Source of the DNA: Hypericum androsaemum
Lineage: Eukaryota > Streptophyta > Magnoliopsida > Malpighiales > Hypericaceae
Assembly: GCA_963995505.1 (NCBI GenBank)
Contig: OZ023192.1
Coordinates: 2,649,001 to 2,713,000, forward strand
Direction of reading: 5' to 3'
DNA length: 64,000 nt
Shown here: one piece after another, positions 22,957-34,526 of the stretch
Layout of the letters: each line of letters begins with the position of its first letter
How positions within the stretch are numbered: the stretch's first letter is position 1
The notes under the pieces: generated by a model
Databases searched by the model: none
Told to the model about the DNA's origin: nothing
The model's input: only the letters and a program-made list of their open reading frames with translations
Program-made: the position numbers and the translations under genes

Positions 22957-23420
22957 AAACAAACTTGAAACAAAACGGAATCACCCCAAAATGCTATTGA
23001 CTTTTTTGAGTGGAAAAATACTATTGACTTTTTTGAGTGGAAAAATACTATTGACTTGAACTACCATCTTTTAAAAAGACCAGGTTCAATGAACCACGCC
23101 GGAGAATATAGTGTGTTTTCACTTTTTCGTGCGGGGAGAATATTTTCTTCGAATTAATATTAATTTTTTTGGTTTTCGGTTTATACCTAAATATTTAATA
23201 TTGTTATATTTTTATAGACTCAAATCTAAATTTTTTTTGAATTCGTACAATTTTATATAAGTACTTCTTGGCATCAATTTTTTTAAATCAGGTATTGTTA
23301 AACTTGTGGGAATTTTTATTTACTAGCAAAAATATACATATATATCTCTAAAGAGGAGCCAGAGAGAGTAAGAAAGAAGAAACGCCACATAGACCATTCT
23401 TTTTTCTTCTCGGGGGAAAA
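22957..23420. promoter_or_regulatory. MTK1 upstream region
   Basis: Conserved with 39048-39444 before MTK2 (for example CCATCTTTTAAAAAGACCAG and ATGAACCACGC), so it is part of the duplicated MTK unit and probably includes the promoter and leader. An ATACATATATATCTCTA motif about 75-85 bp before both ATGs may be the TATA region. Confidence 0.55.
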
Positions 23421-26334
23421 ATGGCGTTTTCGGAGTTCAGACCGCTCGATGAGAAGTCTCTAATAGAGTACATCAAGGCGACCCCATCTCTCTCCGACAA
23501 GGTCGGGAGCAACTCCCATGACTTGCAGATCAAAGAGGTTGGAGATGGGAACCTCAACTTTGTGTACATCGTTACGAGCCCCTCCGGCTCTTTTGTCATC
23601 AAGCAGGTAAGGAAATGTTTTATGATCTTCATGAAGCTTGAAACGATGGGGGAAATAAAAAATTGGGTTTTTGGTGTTTTGTGTTAAAGATGGGGTTTTT
23701 GAGGGTTTTGGGACTCTGGGTAGTGGTTGTGGTGGCCAAGTTAAAGGTTGGAACTTTGACCTGTTATCAATTGTAATGAGAGATTGTTTGGGTGGAATTG
23801 AGTTTGCTGCTGTTCTGGTATGTGCAATTTGTTGAAGATTGTGATCGTAGAGGATTTTGGTATCTGGGTCTGGTTTGGATGCTGGGAAAAAGTTATCTTT
23901 GGATGTTTTGTAAGAGCTACGTTTTTTCTCACTTTGGTAATTGGTAGTGCAAATAATGATCTTCATGAAGCTAGAAAGGATATGGGAAAAACAAACTTGG
24001 GTCTTTGATGTTTTGTGTTAAAGATGGGATTTTGAGGGTTTTGGGAATCTGGGTAGTGGTGGTGGTGTCTAAGTTAAAGGTTGGAACTTTGAACTGTTAT
24101 CAATGGTAATGAGAGTTTGTTTGGATGAAATTGAGTTTGTTGCTGTTCTGGTATGTGCAATTTGTTGGAGATTGTGATTGTAGAGGTTTTTGGGTATTTG
24201 GGTCTTTTTTGGCTGCTCTAAAAAAGTTAGATTTGGATAATGAGGCTGCAGGAGCTTCAAGTTTATATCTTTTACCTGATGCCTTGAGAGAAAATGAAGT
24301 TGTCGAAAAGAAAGGGAATTTTTTTTTATTCGTTTTCCTCCAAGTATTGTTGTTTGTTTTTTCGCGCAGGCACTTCCATATATCCGTTGTATTGGAGAGT
24401 CTTGGCCGATGACCAAGGAAAGGGCCTATTTTGAGGCACTGGCACTTAAACAACATGGCGGGTTGTGCTCGGAACATGTGCCTGAGGTGTACCATTTTGA
24501 CCGTACTATGTCTTTGATTGGTATGAGATACTTGGAGCCACCACACATAATTTTAAGGAAAGGGTTGATTGCTGGGATTGTCTATCCGCTATTAGCCGAG
24601 CACATGGCAGATTATATGGCGAAGACTCTTTATTATACATCTCTTCTTTACCGCACCACTACAGAGCATAAACGTGATGGTGCGTGATGGATAGACTACT
24701 GTTGATTCTTTAATTTAAATAGATAAGGGTTCCTTGCAAAAGCGGTTTTAATGAATTTTATTGCTCTTTGGTCAGTTGCGGAATTCTGTGGGAATGTGGA
24801 GCTCTGCAGGCTGACTGAACAGGTTGTTTTCTCTGATCCTTATAAAGTCTCGGAGTACAACCGCTGGACTTCTCCATACCTTGATCTTGATGCCAAAGCT
24901 GTTCGTGAAGACTATGCCCTGAAGCTTGAAGTAGCTGAGCTGAAATCCAAGTATTGTTTCCAGTCCTATATTGCCAATCCTCCTTTACTAATCTCGTGCC
25001 AACGTCTTGAACCTTTGAGAGGATCATTAGCTAACAGAAAATGATTTTTCTTGAAGGTTTTGTGAAAGAGCGCAAGCCTTGATACATGGAGATCTCCACA
25101 CTGGTTCTGTCATGGTTACTGAAACATCAACTCAAGTCATTGATCCTGAATTCGCCTTCTATGGCCCAATGGGTTTTGACATTGGGGCTTTCATCGGGAA
25201 TTTGATCTTGGCATTCTTTGCACAAGATGGGCATGCAAATGAAGCCGACAATCGACAGGTTAGTTAACCTCTCCTTTTGAACATTTTAAGGCTCTCCCTG
25301 CGAAGAATCTTTGTTTTTTTCTCTGTCTTCTCCAAATTGGTACTATTTGTTTTGGTGTTCTTGGATTGAAAACCACTGTCCCTTTGCTCTTTCTTCTGGT
25401 AGCCTCCTAAATTTTGTTAAATCTGACATCTATTGGGTTTTTAGTAATTACAGGGAGTTATTATTGTTAGTGTAAGCTTCATTTCCTAACCGAGATTAGT
25501 GATCATTCCCCCTTGAAGCTTTCCTTTGCCATCTGATAATGTATAGCATTATACATGTCGGTGGGTTTTGTTTATTCCACGTTTTATTCGCCGGATAGAT
25601 TTAGGATCTTCTGGATTAGATTTTTTTATCCAAGCAAATTATTTTACTATGTCCCAGGTTGCTTCTGAAGCTGGGAGTATAAAACCTAAAATCTATTTTA
25701 CGTTACTTGTCAACTGTTGAGTGGTGATAGTTGTGTGATTTTCTCGCGCAGACATATAAAGATTGGATTCTGAGAACAACTGAGGAGACTTGGAATTCTT
25801 TTCACAAAAAATTCACTGCATTGTGGGATGAACACAAGAATGGCTCTGGTGAGGCTTATCTTGCAGCTATTTACGACAATTCCGAGCTTCAGCAACTTGC
25901 ACAGGAAAAGTTCCTGACAGAATTGTTCCATGATTCCCTTGGATTTGGTGCGGCTAAAATGATTAGGTGAGCTGTTTGCTAGAATTCATTGGGCATCTTA
26001 TAGTTTTTGTGTTCAGTCTGTGATGACCAAGTCCAAATAACGTGCTGTTGTTCCTTTAACCTTTTTTACTTGCCTGAACTTGTTAACCGGAACGAATATC
26101 AGGAACACCGGTGTCTTCTTGGTCCCCTATGCATAATGGTTTTCTTCCAAATGTTTCAATGGCAGGAGAATTGTTGGTGTAGCGCACGTTGAGGATTTTG
26201 AATCAATTCAGGATGCAAACAAAAGGGCTCACTGCGAGCGGAAAGCTCTCGAGTTTGCTAAGAAACTTCTGAAAGACAGGCGAAAGTTCCGCTCAATCGG
26301 CGAAGTTGTATCTGCTGTCAGGGAACAACAGTAA
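23421..26334 (+). CDS. MTK: 5-methylthioribose kinase, copy 1
   Basis: Six exons, 23421-23606, 24370-24679, 24776-24950, 25057-25258, 25752-25966 and 26166-26334, join to 419 codons (418 aa), the size of plant MTK. The enzyme phosphorylates 5-methylthioribose with ATP in the methionine salvage (Yang) cycle in the cytosol. The kinase fold is of aminoglycoside-phosphotransferase type. Visible marks are the nucleotide loop [12 protein letters not shown], the catalytic loop [12 protein letters not shown], the metal-binding [18 protein letters not shown], and the C-terminal [24 protein letters not shown] spanning an intron. All splice sites are GT-AG. Copy 2 at 39445 has identical exon lengths. 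Confidence 0.95.
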
Positions 26335-26789
26335 TGACCTCTCTCAGGCAGAGCCTTCGAGCTTCTTCGCATTCTCAAACTCGATAATCCTCGTCCTGGA
26401 AGAAGAAGCCGACTGCTTTAACCATGCTAGTCAAGAGAGGGTGAGATAGCTCTCAGTTTCTTGTCTGAAAATGAGTTCTTTGTGATCAGAACAGGTAGAT
26501 ACTACCTGTTTCAAAACCGTAATCCAATATCAGGATTTTCATGTTTTCTGTATACTGGTTGGCTTTGGGAAGAGGTAGTGTTTGTTCTATGATTTGTGGT
26601 ATCCCCGGTTATATTTACGAATAACGACAACTCTTTTTTTTTATAACTCTAACGACTACTTGATCCATTTAAAAAGGACGATTCTCTCAATATTATTCCG
26701 AACACCACCTCTAAATGGCATGTCCTCGACAAAATGTAACCGGGATCATAGTTATAACACACCCTTTACCACCTTTCCATAACTAAGAC

Positions 26790-26938
26790 CTAACCTCCAT
26801 ACTCGGCTTTGTAATCGCTCCAAAGCTGATCAACACTATTCCCCAACAATTCCACAAAATACTCATCACTATAACCCGTCGCCATCTTCTTGTTCAGTTC
26901 AGCCACAAACCCATCACTAAGGCCATTGCAGGAGTCGT
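26790..26938 (-). pseudogene. BSP (basic secretory protein) 3' fragment
   Basis: The minus strand encodes the last about 50 residues of the BSP family (..CNGLSDGFVAELNKKMATGYSD.. to ..YKAKYGG stop), matching the gene at 28213. It breaks off upstream at about 26938, so the zinc-site half is gone. It is a relic downstream of MTK1, in the position BSP takes downstream of MTK2. Confidence 0.82.
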
Positions 26939-27000
26939 AAAATTCACATACTCACTATTTTAAATTCTTATGTTTGATATGAAAATTTTGATTTTTGACA

Positions 27001-27162
27001 CAATTCTTATAGAGCTTTCCACAACATTAATAGTGGTCGTAGCTCCCGTTGACCTTTTTGGTTAGACTCATAGACTTCGATGCATTCCATTACGGCGATT
27101 ATTTGGGATTAGTGGCGTGGACTCTAGTATTTGTATGTGCATTTCTATGGGTTGGCCTGCAG
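27001..27162. repeat. Duplicated flank R1, copy a
   Basis: Shares a block (ATTAATAGTGGTCG, AGACTTCGATGCATTCC, GCATTTCTATGGGTTGGCC) with 29183-29351, 35068-35206, 49678-49855 and 61457-61646. R1 belongs to the duplicated BSP/F-box unit, between the BSP promoter and the F-box side. Confidence 0.8.
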
Positions 27163-28212
27163 AAAAATACTTCTTCGAGTTTTATAATAATTCTGATATA
27201 AAATTCAATCACTTAATAATGATATAATCACGTTAAAGTTTAGTGACAAGTTTACACGTTTGTTTATTCAAGAAACGAGAAGCAAAATAACCCTATAACT
27301 TTTGTTCATCAAAGCTGTACAACGAAAGATAAGCTAATTTCTTCCAAATCATTCTGATATATATCTAAACAAGATCCAAATCAAATATCTTATACATAAT
27401 GAAAAGATAATTACATGACATGCATCCGCTAGGCTATTTACTTCTACTAAATAAGTTTTAGAAGAGATATTTCTTGCCTAAGAAAGATAGACCTATTCTT
27501 TTTGAAATGTACCAAATCAAAATTAATATTCTCCACAATAGAACCCGTTCAAAGGAAAAGAGTGAGAGTGCCAGTTAAAATCTGACCAAGACTCTACCAT
27601 TTATTGGTGGACCCTTACACAGTTAGTTGTTGAGGAAAAAAGATCTTAAGGATAAATCTTGTTGGCGAATAGTGGGACAAGAAATATTAAATGAGGATGT
27701 AGGCGAAGGTTTCCCAGGAATATAAATAACTTCTGTTTTTTTACGAATTTGTAGAACATCTGGATAACTAGTGAATAATGGTTATATTATGCAGCAATTC
27801 GTGCATTGGTCTTTGGTGCCTTAAATTTTTTGTTAGTCGGTTCTAGTATCTAAAATTGGTTGTTCTAAAATTGGCTTGGTTTCAAGAGGTAGAATCTATG
27901 TTGAATAACTTTTTAGTTGTCAGTTTCATGTCTGAAAATGAGTTTTTTTTTGGTGTGTGTGGACAGAACAGGTAGATTCTACCTGCTTCAAAAGCGTAAT
28001 CCAATCGCAGGGATGTTCTTGGTTGATGCCTTTGCTTCCTACTATATTGTATATCTCATCCAATTTTTATTCGGCCTTGGATTTGGTATATAACGTAAAG
28101 AGATGGCATGTCCTTATGCCACAATTTATTTATCAATAATACATGCTGCTAGAACCACAACTTTATTTTAATTGCTATAACACACCCTTTTTCCACCTTC
28201 CATAGCTAAAAC
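27163..28212. other. Intergenic, duplicated unit
   Basis: AT-rich. The part after about 27960 repeats the 3' flank of MTK2 (ACCTGCTTCAAAAGCGTAAT; TTTTTATTCGGCCTTGGATT at 42.06-42.18 kb), showing that the next BSP gene was copied with an MTK tail. No additional gene. Confidence 0.6.
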
Positions 28213-28842
28213 CTAACCTCCATACTTTGCTTTATAATCACTCCAAAGCTGATCAACGCTCTTCCCCAACAAGTCCACAAAGTACTGATCGCTGTAACCC
28301 GTCATCATCTTCTTGTTCAATGCAGCCACAAACCCATCGCTAAGGCCATTGCAGTAGTCCAAGAACCGAGCTGTGACGTCGTAGCCCTGGTCCCACTTAT
28401 CGCCTTGCCCCGGTTGAACCCAATGGCTCGGTGCATAGTTAGCCTTTAGCCTCACGTAGTCAGCTATCCCTTCAATTAGCCCTCCCGGGGTCTGTCCGTT
28501 TCCGTTCCACTGCCACACGTGGGTCATCTCGTGGTACAACACTCCGGTGATCTCTGTCTTCACATCGCCGGTGTAGTTCCCGATGTAGCTCGCGCTGACG
28601 TGGATCTCGTTGTTGCTAGTATAGGCAACACCACCCATGTCGTCCACGAACATGCTCACCTCTGCAACCTTTTTCCTGTCTGCCAGGTTCTGTTGCTGGA
28701 ACACTCCCCATATGAAATCTGTGGCGGAGGATAGTGTTTGCTTAGAGTAGTCAACCCCGATCGCCGTGGTGAAGGTTGCACCGCCCATGGTGTTGCCGGC
28801 GTTGTTGGTCACCGTGTAGTCCACGGCATTGTTGGTCAACAT
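28213..28842 (-). CDS. BSP-family (PR-17-like) zinc metalloprotease-like protein lacking signal peptide
   Basis: Uninterrupted frame of 209 aa. It carries the BSP (plant basic secretory protein) signature: VDYTVTNNAG at the N terminus and the zinc motif HEMTHVWQW (HExxH), followed by GLIEGIADYVRLKANYAP, and it ends YKAKYGG like other copies. These proteins are normally secreted, defence-related proteins. Here the start MLTNNAVDYTV shows that the hydrophobic leader seen in the 33.6- and 43.3-kb copies (MLRNIFLLFVLVT...) has been removed in frame. An upstream in-frame stop excludes a longer start. If expressed, the product would probably stay in the cytosol. Confidence 0.88.
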   Translation of the reverse strand: MLTNNAVDYTVTNNAGNTMGGATFTTAIGVDYSKQTLSSATDFIWGVFQQQNLADRKKVAEVSMFVDDMGGVAYTSNNEIHVSASYIGNYTGDVKTEITGVLYHEMTHVWQWNGNGQTPGGLIEGIADYVRLKANYAPSHWVQPGQGDKWDQGYDVTARFLDYCNGLSDGFVAALNKKMMTGYSDQYFVDLLGKSVDQLWSDYKAKYGG

Positions 28843-28912
28843 GGTTGATATGCAGTATTATTTTTCTGAGAGGTATGGTTGATATGCAAGAAATATGTTG
28901 GTCATCTTACCT

Positions 28913-28920
28913 TTATATAA
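28913..28920 (-). promoter_or_regulatory. TATA box of the BSP gene
   Basis: TTATATAA about 71 bp upstream of the BSP start. The same motif stands before the copies at 33994 and 43350. Confidence 0.6.
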
Positions 28921-29182
28921 GAGTTGGAAATATTAGATATATATCCAAGAAAGTGATCAATATTTCAATCAGACGACTTTTTCTTAATTTGAATTAGTAA
29001 AAGTTGGATAGATTTGTGGATGACATATTTCATAATTAATTTTAAAGACACGAGTGATGACAACAACGGAGACGATCAACCTACTATGATACAATGTTAA
29101 AATTGTCATATTTAACCAAATCTTATAAAATTTTCTCATTTATAAACAAGATTAGCACAATAATCCAAACAATTTTTGGACC

Positions 29183-29351
29183 CAATTCTTATAGACTTTT
29201 ACACAACATTAATAGTGGTCGCAGCTCCCCTTGACTTTTTTTGTCAGACTGATAGACTTCGATGTATTCCAAGTCATTGAGGCGACTATGTGGGTTTAGT
29301 GTCGGTGGACTCTGGCATTTGTATGTGCATTTCTAATGGGTTGGCCTGCAG
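29183..29351. repeat. Duplicated flank R1, copy b
   Basis: Second copy of the R1 block upstream of the BSP gene (TTCTTATAGACTTTTACACA through GGGTTGGCCTGCAG). Confidence 0.8.
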
Positions 29352-29662
29352 ATGAAGCTTCTTTGAGTTTTATAATAGTATCAAAACAAAGTGATTTGTT
29401 GTTTCTCGTAATATGTTATTGATAATTCAAAGGCCAAAAGTTAAAGAAGGACAATTTTGGCAAAAGTGATTTTTCAAATAGAAACAGAATATCGATACAT
29501 AATTAAAAATAATGACATGCCATATCTGCTAGGCTATTTACTTCTAATAAATAAGTATTAGAAGGGAATATTTCTTCCCTAAAAAAGATAGATCTGTTCT
29601 TTTTTAGGTGGAACAAAGGAAAATCAATCTTCTCCGCAATAGAACCGTTCAAAGAAAAATGG

Positions 29663-30747
29663 TAGATCTGACCACGGTTCGAATTGGGTCGAATTCAAAT
29701 CGAATTAGTTCGAATTCGAATTCATCAAAACCTTAAACCATATTCAATTCGTCCAAAGTCGAATCAAATACGAATTACGATTCTTCAAATTCGAATTGCA
29801 TTCAAATTATTTCATTAATTCTAATATTGAATTTAAAAAAATTAAAAAAACTACCAATTTTTTTGATATATTTCAAAATTTAGGTTTAATATTTTTTTTT
29901 GAAAAGGTAAATTTATTTATTAATTGCCTTAAACAAGTAAAAACTACAACTTCACCCAGCTTAACTGGTAGACAAGCAGACACAAAGACATCCATAAACA
30001 CAGAGAAACAAAACAAAAGATGAGGGTGGGAATACTAGAAGTAACACCCACAATCAACAATTACAGCCTAACACACAAAAAGAACCTACCTAAGAACAGA
30101 AGCAGCAGCAGTAGCAAGAAGCTCTCGTTTCGCCAATGCAGCAAGGTGGAGATCAACCCAGATGGAAGATTGACACGCCGACAAGGTTGCCCAAACTCCG
30201 CCAGAACGAACTCCCCCAGTCAAGTCCCACCATTCCTTAGCGAGGTCAGCGCCATGGCAACGTCCTGGAAAGAGGAGAATCATTACGGCTCCATTCCGGC
30301 TCTAATCGGGGGCCAACCTCACCTGGTTCATGTCCGGAAATCAGGTCTAATATTGAACATTTTTTGGGAAAAAGAAATAAATTAAAGATTGGACTTGTAT
30401 TTAATGTACCAAATTAAATTGCATATGTATTTTTTGCTCTATTTGATGACATAATTAGATAGTAATATAAATACTTCTTGGTACTTTCTTTAAAAAATGA
30501 CATAATATGGACGAATTTTAATCGAATTTACATGAATTGGACTCGAATCGAATTCAATATTCAAATTCAAATTCGAATTCAATTCACCAGTTTGACAAAT
30601 TGCAGAAATCTTAAACCGTATTCAATTTGTCTCTTGACGAATTTGAATCAATTTCAGATGAATTGAATTGTGACCGAATCGAATCGAATTGAGAACGAAT
30701 CGAATCGAATTGATTCACAAATCAGATTCTAACAATAGCCAAGTCTA
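29663..30747. mobile_element. hAT-like MITE (TAGAYCTGACCA family) with nested LINE fragment
   Basis: Left end TAGATCTGACCACGGTTCGAA and right end (complement) TAGACTTGGCTATTG enclose ATTCGAATT-rich arms, as in the intact relative at 34527-35001. The middle is interrupted by a retroposed fragment (29894-30342). A target duplication is not clear. Confidence 0.68.
29882..30354 (-). mobile_element. 5'-truncated LINE-like retroposon, 12-bp TSD
   Basis: The insert 29894-30342 starts on the plus strand with a T run, i.e. a poly(A) 3' end on the minus strand. It is flanked by AGGTTTAATATT (29882-29893) and AGGTCTAATATT (30343-30354), one mismatch. The TTAATAAATAAATTTACC-like 3' end resembles the other LINE-type insertions here. 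A minus-strand frame exists but I do not recognise its protein. Confidence 0.68.
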
Positions 30748-30840
30748 GGCGAAGGTGCGACTAAAACTTTGACTATGACCTTACAATTTATTGGTGGACC
30801 CATACACAGTTAGTTGTCGTGGGAAAAAGATGTTAAGGAA

Positions 30841-31160
30841 AAATTAATTTTATGTGATGTCTATAAGGGTATTTCTATCGAACAAATTTATACATAATGG
30901 AAGTATCACTTTAGACTTAAAATGGTGCCAGGCTAAACAGTCCACTTTTTCTAATTACATGCATGAAAAAAATGCCATGTCTTAAAAAGAAAATAACTCA
31001 ATCACAAAACCAAAAATAAGAGTAAGTTCTGTTTGGATGGGAAAATATGTCCTCTTACGTTGAATTGCCCACTTGATCCTCCGTTTGGTGGACTTGACTG
31101 GCTTCTATTGGGCCGAAATTAAACACACGAGTCAGGCCCATCCTCTGTCACTAATTGTAA
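30841..31160. repeat. Duplicated flank R2, copy a (F-box upstream region)
   Basis: Shares GATGTCTATAAGGGTATTTC, AAACAGTCCACTTTTTCTAA and CACACGAGTCAGGCC with 35669-35975, 51537-51905 and 62089-62350. It precedes F-box genes or fragments in each case. Confidence 0.82.
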
Positions 31161-31263
31161 GCCCAAATCTCGTTCTTCGCAAAACTTGTAACCCAGCAAA
31201 TATAAATTAAGATTCTGGAAAAAAAAAGCAAATATAAATTAAGAGACCCACGCAACAACAAGT

Positions 31264-31560
31264 GTTATATGTTCCTAAAAAAAACAAGTGTTATATGGAA
31301 CCCTACGTTAGGGATATCTCTCTATCGCATTATTACTCTCATGTTGTTTGCTTCGGATTTGATAGACAAAGAACCGACTAAAAGGTTATTAGGATCCCGA
31401 ATTCATGTTGTTGTGGTTCAAATGTTTCTAAGCATAGGCAATACTAGATATTTGAGTTGAGTAAAAATGTCTGGAAGATTGTTACTCTTGACATATTTCC
31501 CCCTGATTTCTAAAAGGATCAGTTCACTGGATCAGTCGACAAAAAAAATGTACTAGTGTT
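31264..31560 (+). pseudogene. F-box gene fragment
   Basis: Starts inside the gene (GTTATATGGAACCCTACGTT, the IIWNPVLRISL region) and continues with degenerate matches through VIRIP, YEVFELSQNAW-like and HWIS-like blocks with frameshifts. The F-box itself is missing. It lies directly upstream of the intact F-box gene. Confidence 0.75.
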
Positions 31561-31947
31561 GAATTTGATTTCTAGAAATGAATATGCCAGGTGCACTGAA
31601 CGACTCGCTTTGACTATGGAAAAGAACGGTCTGGAGCGGTTCTTATAATGGATAAAAATCGGTTCTCTGTTCGTCCGGATCTGTTTGCACAGAATCTTAT
31701 AGACCGGGACCAAACTGGAAATTGGCCTTCCCTTGAAGTTGAAACCTTAAAAAACCCCTTCCAACTAAAACGCACCCCATCCCGCATAAAAAGTTATCTG
31801 CCTCTCTTTCTTCAATTTCCCCAAAATTACCAAACCTCTAAAAAGGATTCTAAAACCCTAAGTCCCAAAATCCTTTATCAGCGCACGTCTAGCTCTCTCC
31901 CGGTGCCGCACCACTTCAAGCTCTCTTCGCTCTCGCAACCTCAGTGG

Positions 31948-32028
31948 GTATGTTCTTTTATTGTCTATCTGTTGAATTTAGGGCATCTGAAGATTACTTA
32001 CCCCTTCCAATGTTCTTTTATTGTCCAG
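31948..32028 (+). other. Probable 5'-UTR intron of the F-box gene
   Basis: GGG|GTATGT-type donor at 31948 and TTGTCCAG acceptor at 32028 define an 81-bp intron 23 bp before the start codon. The same arrangement is seen at 62.54-62.64 kb in a truncated copy, and its acceptor at 53.6 kb. Confidence 0.6.
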
Positions 32029-32051
32029 GTTTTCTCTATCAACAACAGAGC

Positions 32052-33194
32052 ATGTCCAACCCCTTCGTCCCTCCGGACGTCCTGGTCGAGATCCTCGTAA
32101 GGCTACCCGTCGAGTCGATCGTCAGGTTCAGGTGCGTGTCAAAGGCATGGAATTCTCTGATTTCTAGCGCTTCTTTTATCTCCGCACAGACCCGCTTCGC
32201 CACCAGCCTCGCTAGAAAAAGCAACATTCTCTTGCTTAGCCTTTGGGATAACTGTCCCATGAAATTCGATGATCAACCGACGGACGAATTCAAGAAGTTG
32301 AGCATCCCTCTAGCTTCTCTCAAGGGTTTGGGTTTCCGGGTCAATGGCTCTTGTCATGGCTTGGTATGTATGTCTAGTACATTTAGGTTCATGCCTAACC
32401 TAAAGGACTACTACTCGATCGAAACAATCATTATATGGAACCCTGTGTTAAGGATATCTCTAAAGCTTCCTGAATTCAGTTTGAAGACACCCGATTATTA
32501 CCCTGATACTGCTGCTTTCGGATTTGATGCTAAAAGGAACGATTACAAGGTTATTAGGATCCCGAGCCCATATTCTGGTGTTCCTAGGCAATACGAGGTA
32601 TTTGAGTTGAGTCAAAATGCTTGGAAGACTGTTACTCCTAACAAATTTCTTCCTGATCTGTGGGACTTACCACCTGTTTATTTGAATGGATCGGCCCACT
32701 GGATCAGTGAACTGGCCACCATTGTTGCGTTTGATTTTGTTGATGAGGCATTTCTAGAAATGAATTTTCCGGGCGCATTGATGAAGATGAACCCGTGCCA
32801 GGATTCGGTAAAGATATTGGTGAAAGAAGGGCGATACTTATCAGCAATACTTTACTCTCATTGTCCCTATGAGAATAACGGGACAATTTGTGTCTGGGTG
32901 ATGAAAGAGTACGGCGTGGAGAAGTCATGGACCAAACTGTTTATTATCCACGATCCGGTAACGGGGATTCCCCAGGAACCATTCTGTTTCAGGACAAATG
33001 GTGAATTACTTGTAAGAAACGGGGATGATATGGTGGTTTCCTACGATTTTAGCACCAATACAGAGAAGTGTGTTGGGGACTGTTCCATTGAATTTGTTGT
33101 CGAACATACGGAAACATTAGCTCTACTTCAAGTTCCTGGGACATCAGAAATAAAGTACAAGAAGCGGGATCTAGAAACAACGAAGAAGGTTTAG
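32052..33194 (+). CDS. F-box protein with F-box-associated (FBA) domain
   Basis: Single coding exon, 380 aa from MSNPFVPPDVLVEILVRLPV. Residues about 5-45 form an F-box (LVEILVRLPVESIVRFRCVS, KAWNSLI), which binds SKP1 in SCF ubiquitin ligases. Downstream are the SCHGLVCM block, IIIWNPVLRISLKLP and DYKVIRI, typical of FBA-type kelch-like substrate-binding domains of the CPR1/CPR30 class. I place the start after the leader intron rather than at the longer upstream frame, because the leader copies elsewhere do not conserve that extension. It is the only intact member among several F-box relics here. The substrate is unknown. Confidence 0.92.
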   Translation: MSNPFVPPDVLVEILVRLPVESIVRFRCVSKAWNSLISSASFISAQTRFATSLARKSNILLLSLWDNCPMKFDDQPTDEFKKLSIPLASLKGLGFRVNGSCHGLVCMSSTFRFMPNLKDYYSIETIIIWNPVLRISLKLPEFSLKTPDYYPDTAAFGFDAKRNDYKVIRIPSPYSGVPRQYEVFELSQNAWKTVTPNKFLPDLWDLPPVYLNGSAHWISELATIVAFDFVDEAFLEMNFPGALMKMNPCQDSVKILVKEGRYLSAILYSHCPYENNGTICVWVMKEYGVEKSWTKLFIIHDPVTGIPQEPFCFRTNGELLVRNGDDMVVSYDFSTNTEKCVGDCSIEFVVEHTETLALLQVPGTSEIKYKKRDLETTKKV

Positions 33195-33649
33195 ACAGAG
33201 GAGGCTCGAGTGACTGAGAACTAAGGAGCGTTTGTTTGTCTGAGAATGTGAAGGACTGGGCTATGTTGTGGGTCACTGTTATATATTTATGTGCAAGTCA
33301 TGCAACTGGAAGATTCAACCCCGGTATTTTTTTAAAGTAAAATTTGAGACTAATATTATATCTGTCATGATTTGAATTTTGAACTTCTGTTTTAAGTAGA
33401 TTTTGGATGTTCCCAGTTGCTATTATGCCATATATCAAGTGAATTTGTCCATCTACTCTGTCTCGCCAATCTCACCGTTTACACAACCATTACTCTCACG
33501 TGAGCTCGTATTAGATCTGTAGAAATTACTCTGGAATTGGATTTGGATAGCCTTGTGATGCATTCCTGATTTGGATTTGTATTACTCTCTGGTGTTTTAT
33601 TGTTTTTTGTGATCATGTACCGATAGAACTTATATTAAGGCTGTTGAGA

Positions 33650-33994
33650 TTAGTACAAGTAGGGAAGCCAATAATCTTTCACTTCCAATTCAGTATTCTC
33701 CAACAAAAAGTTACTATAAGTTAGCCCTAAAGATTGCTGAAGAAGAGTGAACATGCTCACCCGCGCAACATTTTTCATGTCTGCCAGGTTCTGTTGTTGG
33801 AACACTGCCCATATGAAATCTGTGGCAGAGGATAGTGTTTGCTTCGAGTAGTCAACCCCGATCAACGTGGTGAACATTGCACCGCCCTCAGTGTCGCCGG
33901 CGTTGTTGGTCACCGTGTAGTCCACGGCATTGGTGGGGTTTAGCGTTAGTGTGGAAGTCACGAGCACAAAGAGGAGGAAAATGTTCCTTAACAT
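33650..33994 (-). pseudogene. BSP N-terminal half, truncated
   Basis: Begins MLRNIFLLFVLVTSTLTLNP (signal peptide) then VDYTVTNNAGDTEGGAMFTT, TDFIWAVFQQQNLADMKNVA. It runs into the same inserted sequence as the 43-kb copy (frame reads FTLLQQ) and ends. The zinc-site half is missing. A TTATATAA box stands at 34085-34092. Confidence 0.85.
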
Positions 33995-34526
33995 GGTTGC
34001 AAGTTAGTTTTATAACTTGTTTGTTTTGATGGAGTATTATTTTTGTGCGATGTGCTTGCAATAAATGTCTTGGTGCTCTTGGCTTTATATAATATAGTTG
34101 AAAATATTAGATATCCATCCGAGAATGTAATCAAACTTTCAATCAGATGAATTTGAATTAGTAAAAGCCCAATAGATTTGTAAATAATAGACCCTAAAAT
34201 TAACCTTCAACCATCATATGACAACTGACGACACAAAATTAACCCATTTTTATATGACAATAAAGGAAAATTTAACCATACTCCCAACATATACATTTTT
34301 TTAGGTTTATTATTGAAATTCTAATTTTTGCAACATTATATAATCGGACTATCATTAAATTGCTCGTTAATATTTATTGAAATCAAAATTGTGCTAATAG
34401 TGTATAAACGAGAAAGTTGCACGTTTCAACCTTGTTTTATCGCCCATTGCAACAAACTTGTATCACACCCACAAAATAAGGTCATGAAAAATGCATGCAC
34501 CCAAATGAAAAAGGATGTACTATCCG
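33995..34526. other. BSP promoter region and duplicated flank
   Basis: Holds the TATA motif TTATATAA (34085-34092). The part 34270-34520 is repeated at 49375-49610, where the MITE of the next entry is absent. Confidence 0.6.

Noticed and set aside
31944..32051. Longer N terminus for the F-box protein
   Set aside because: The extra 36 codons overlap a likely 81-bp leader intron and are not conserved in copies at 53.6 and 62.6 kb.
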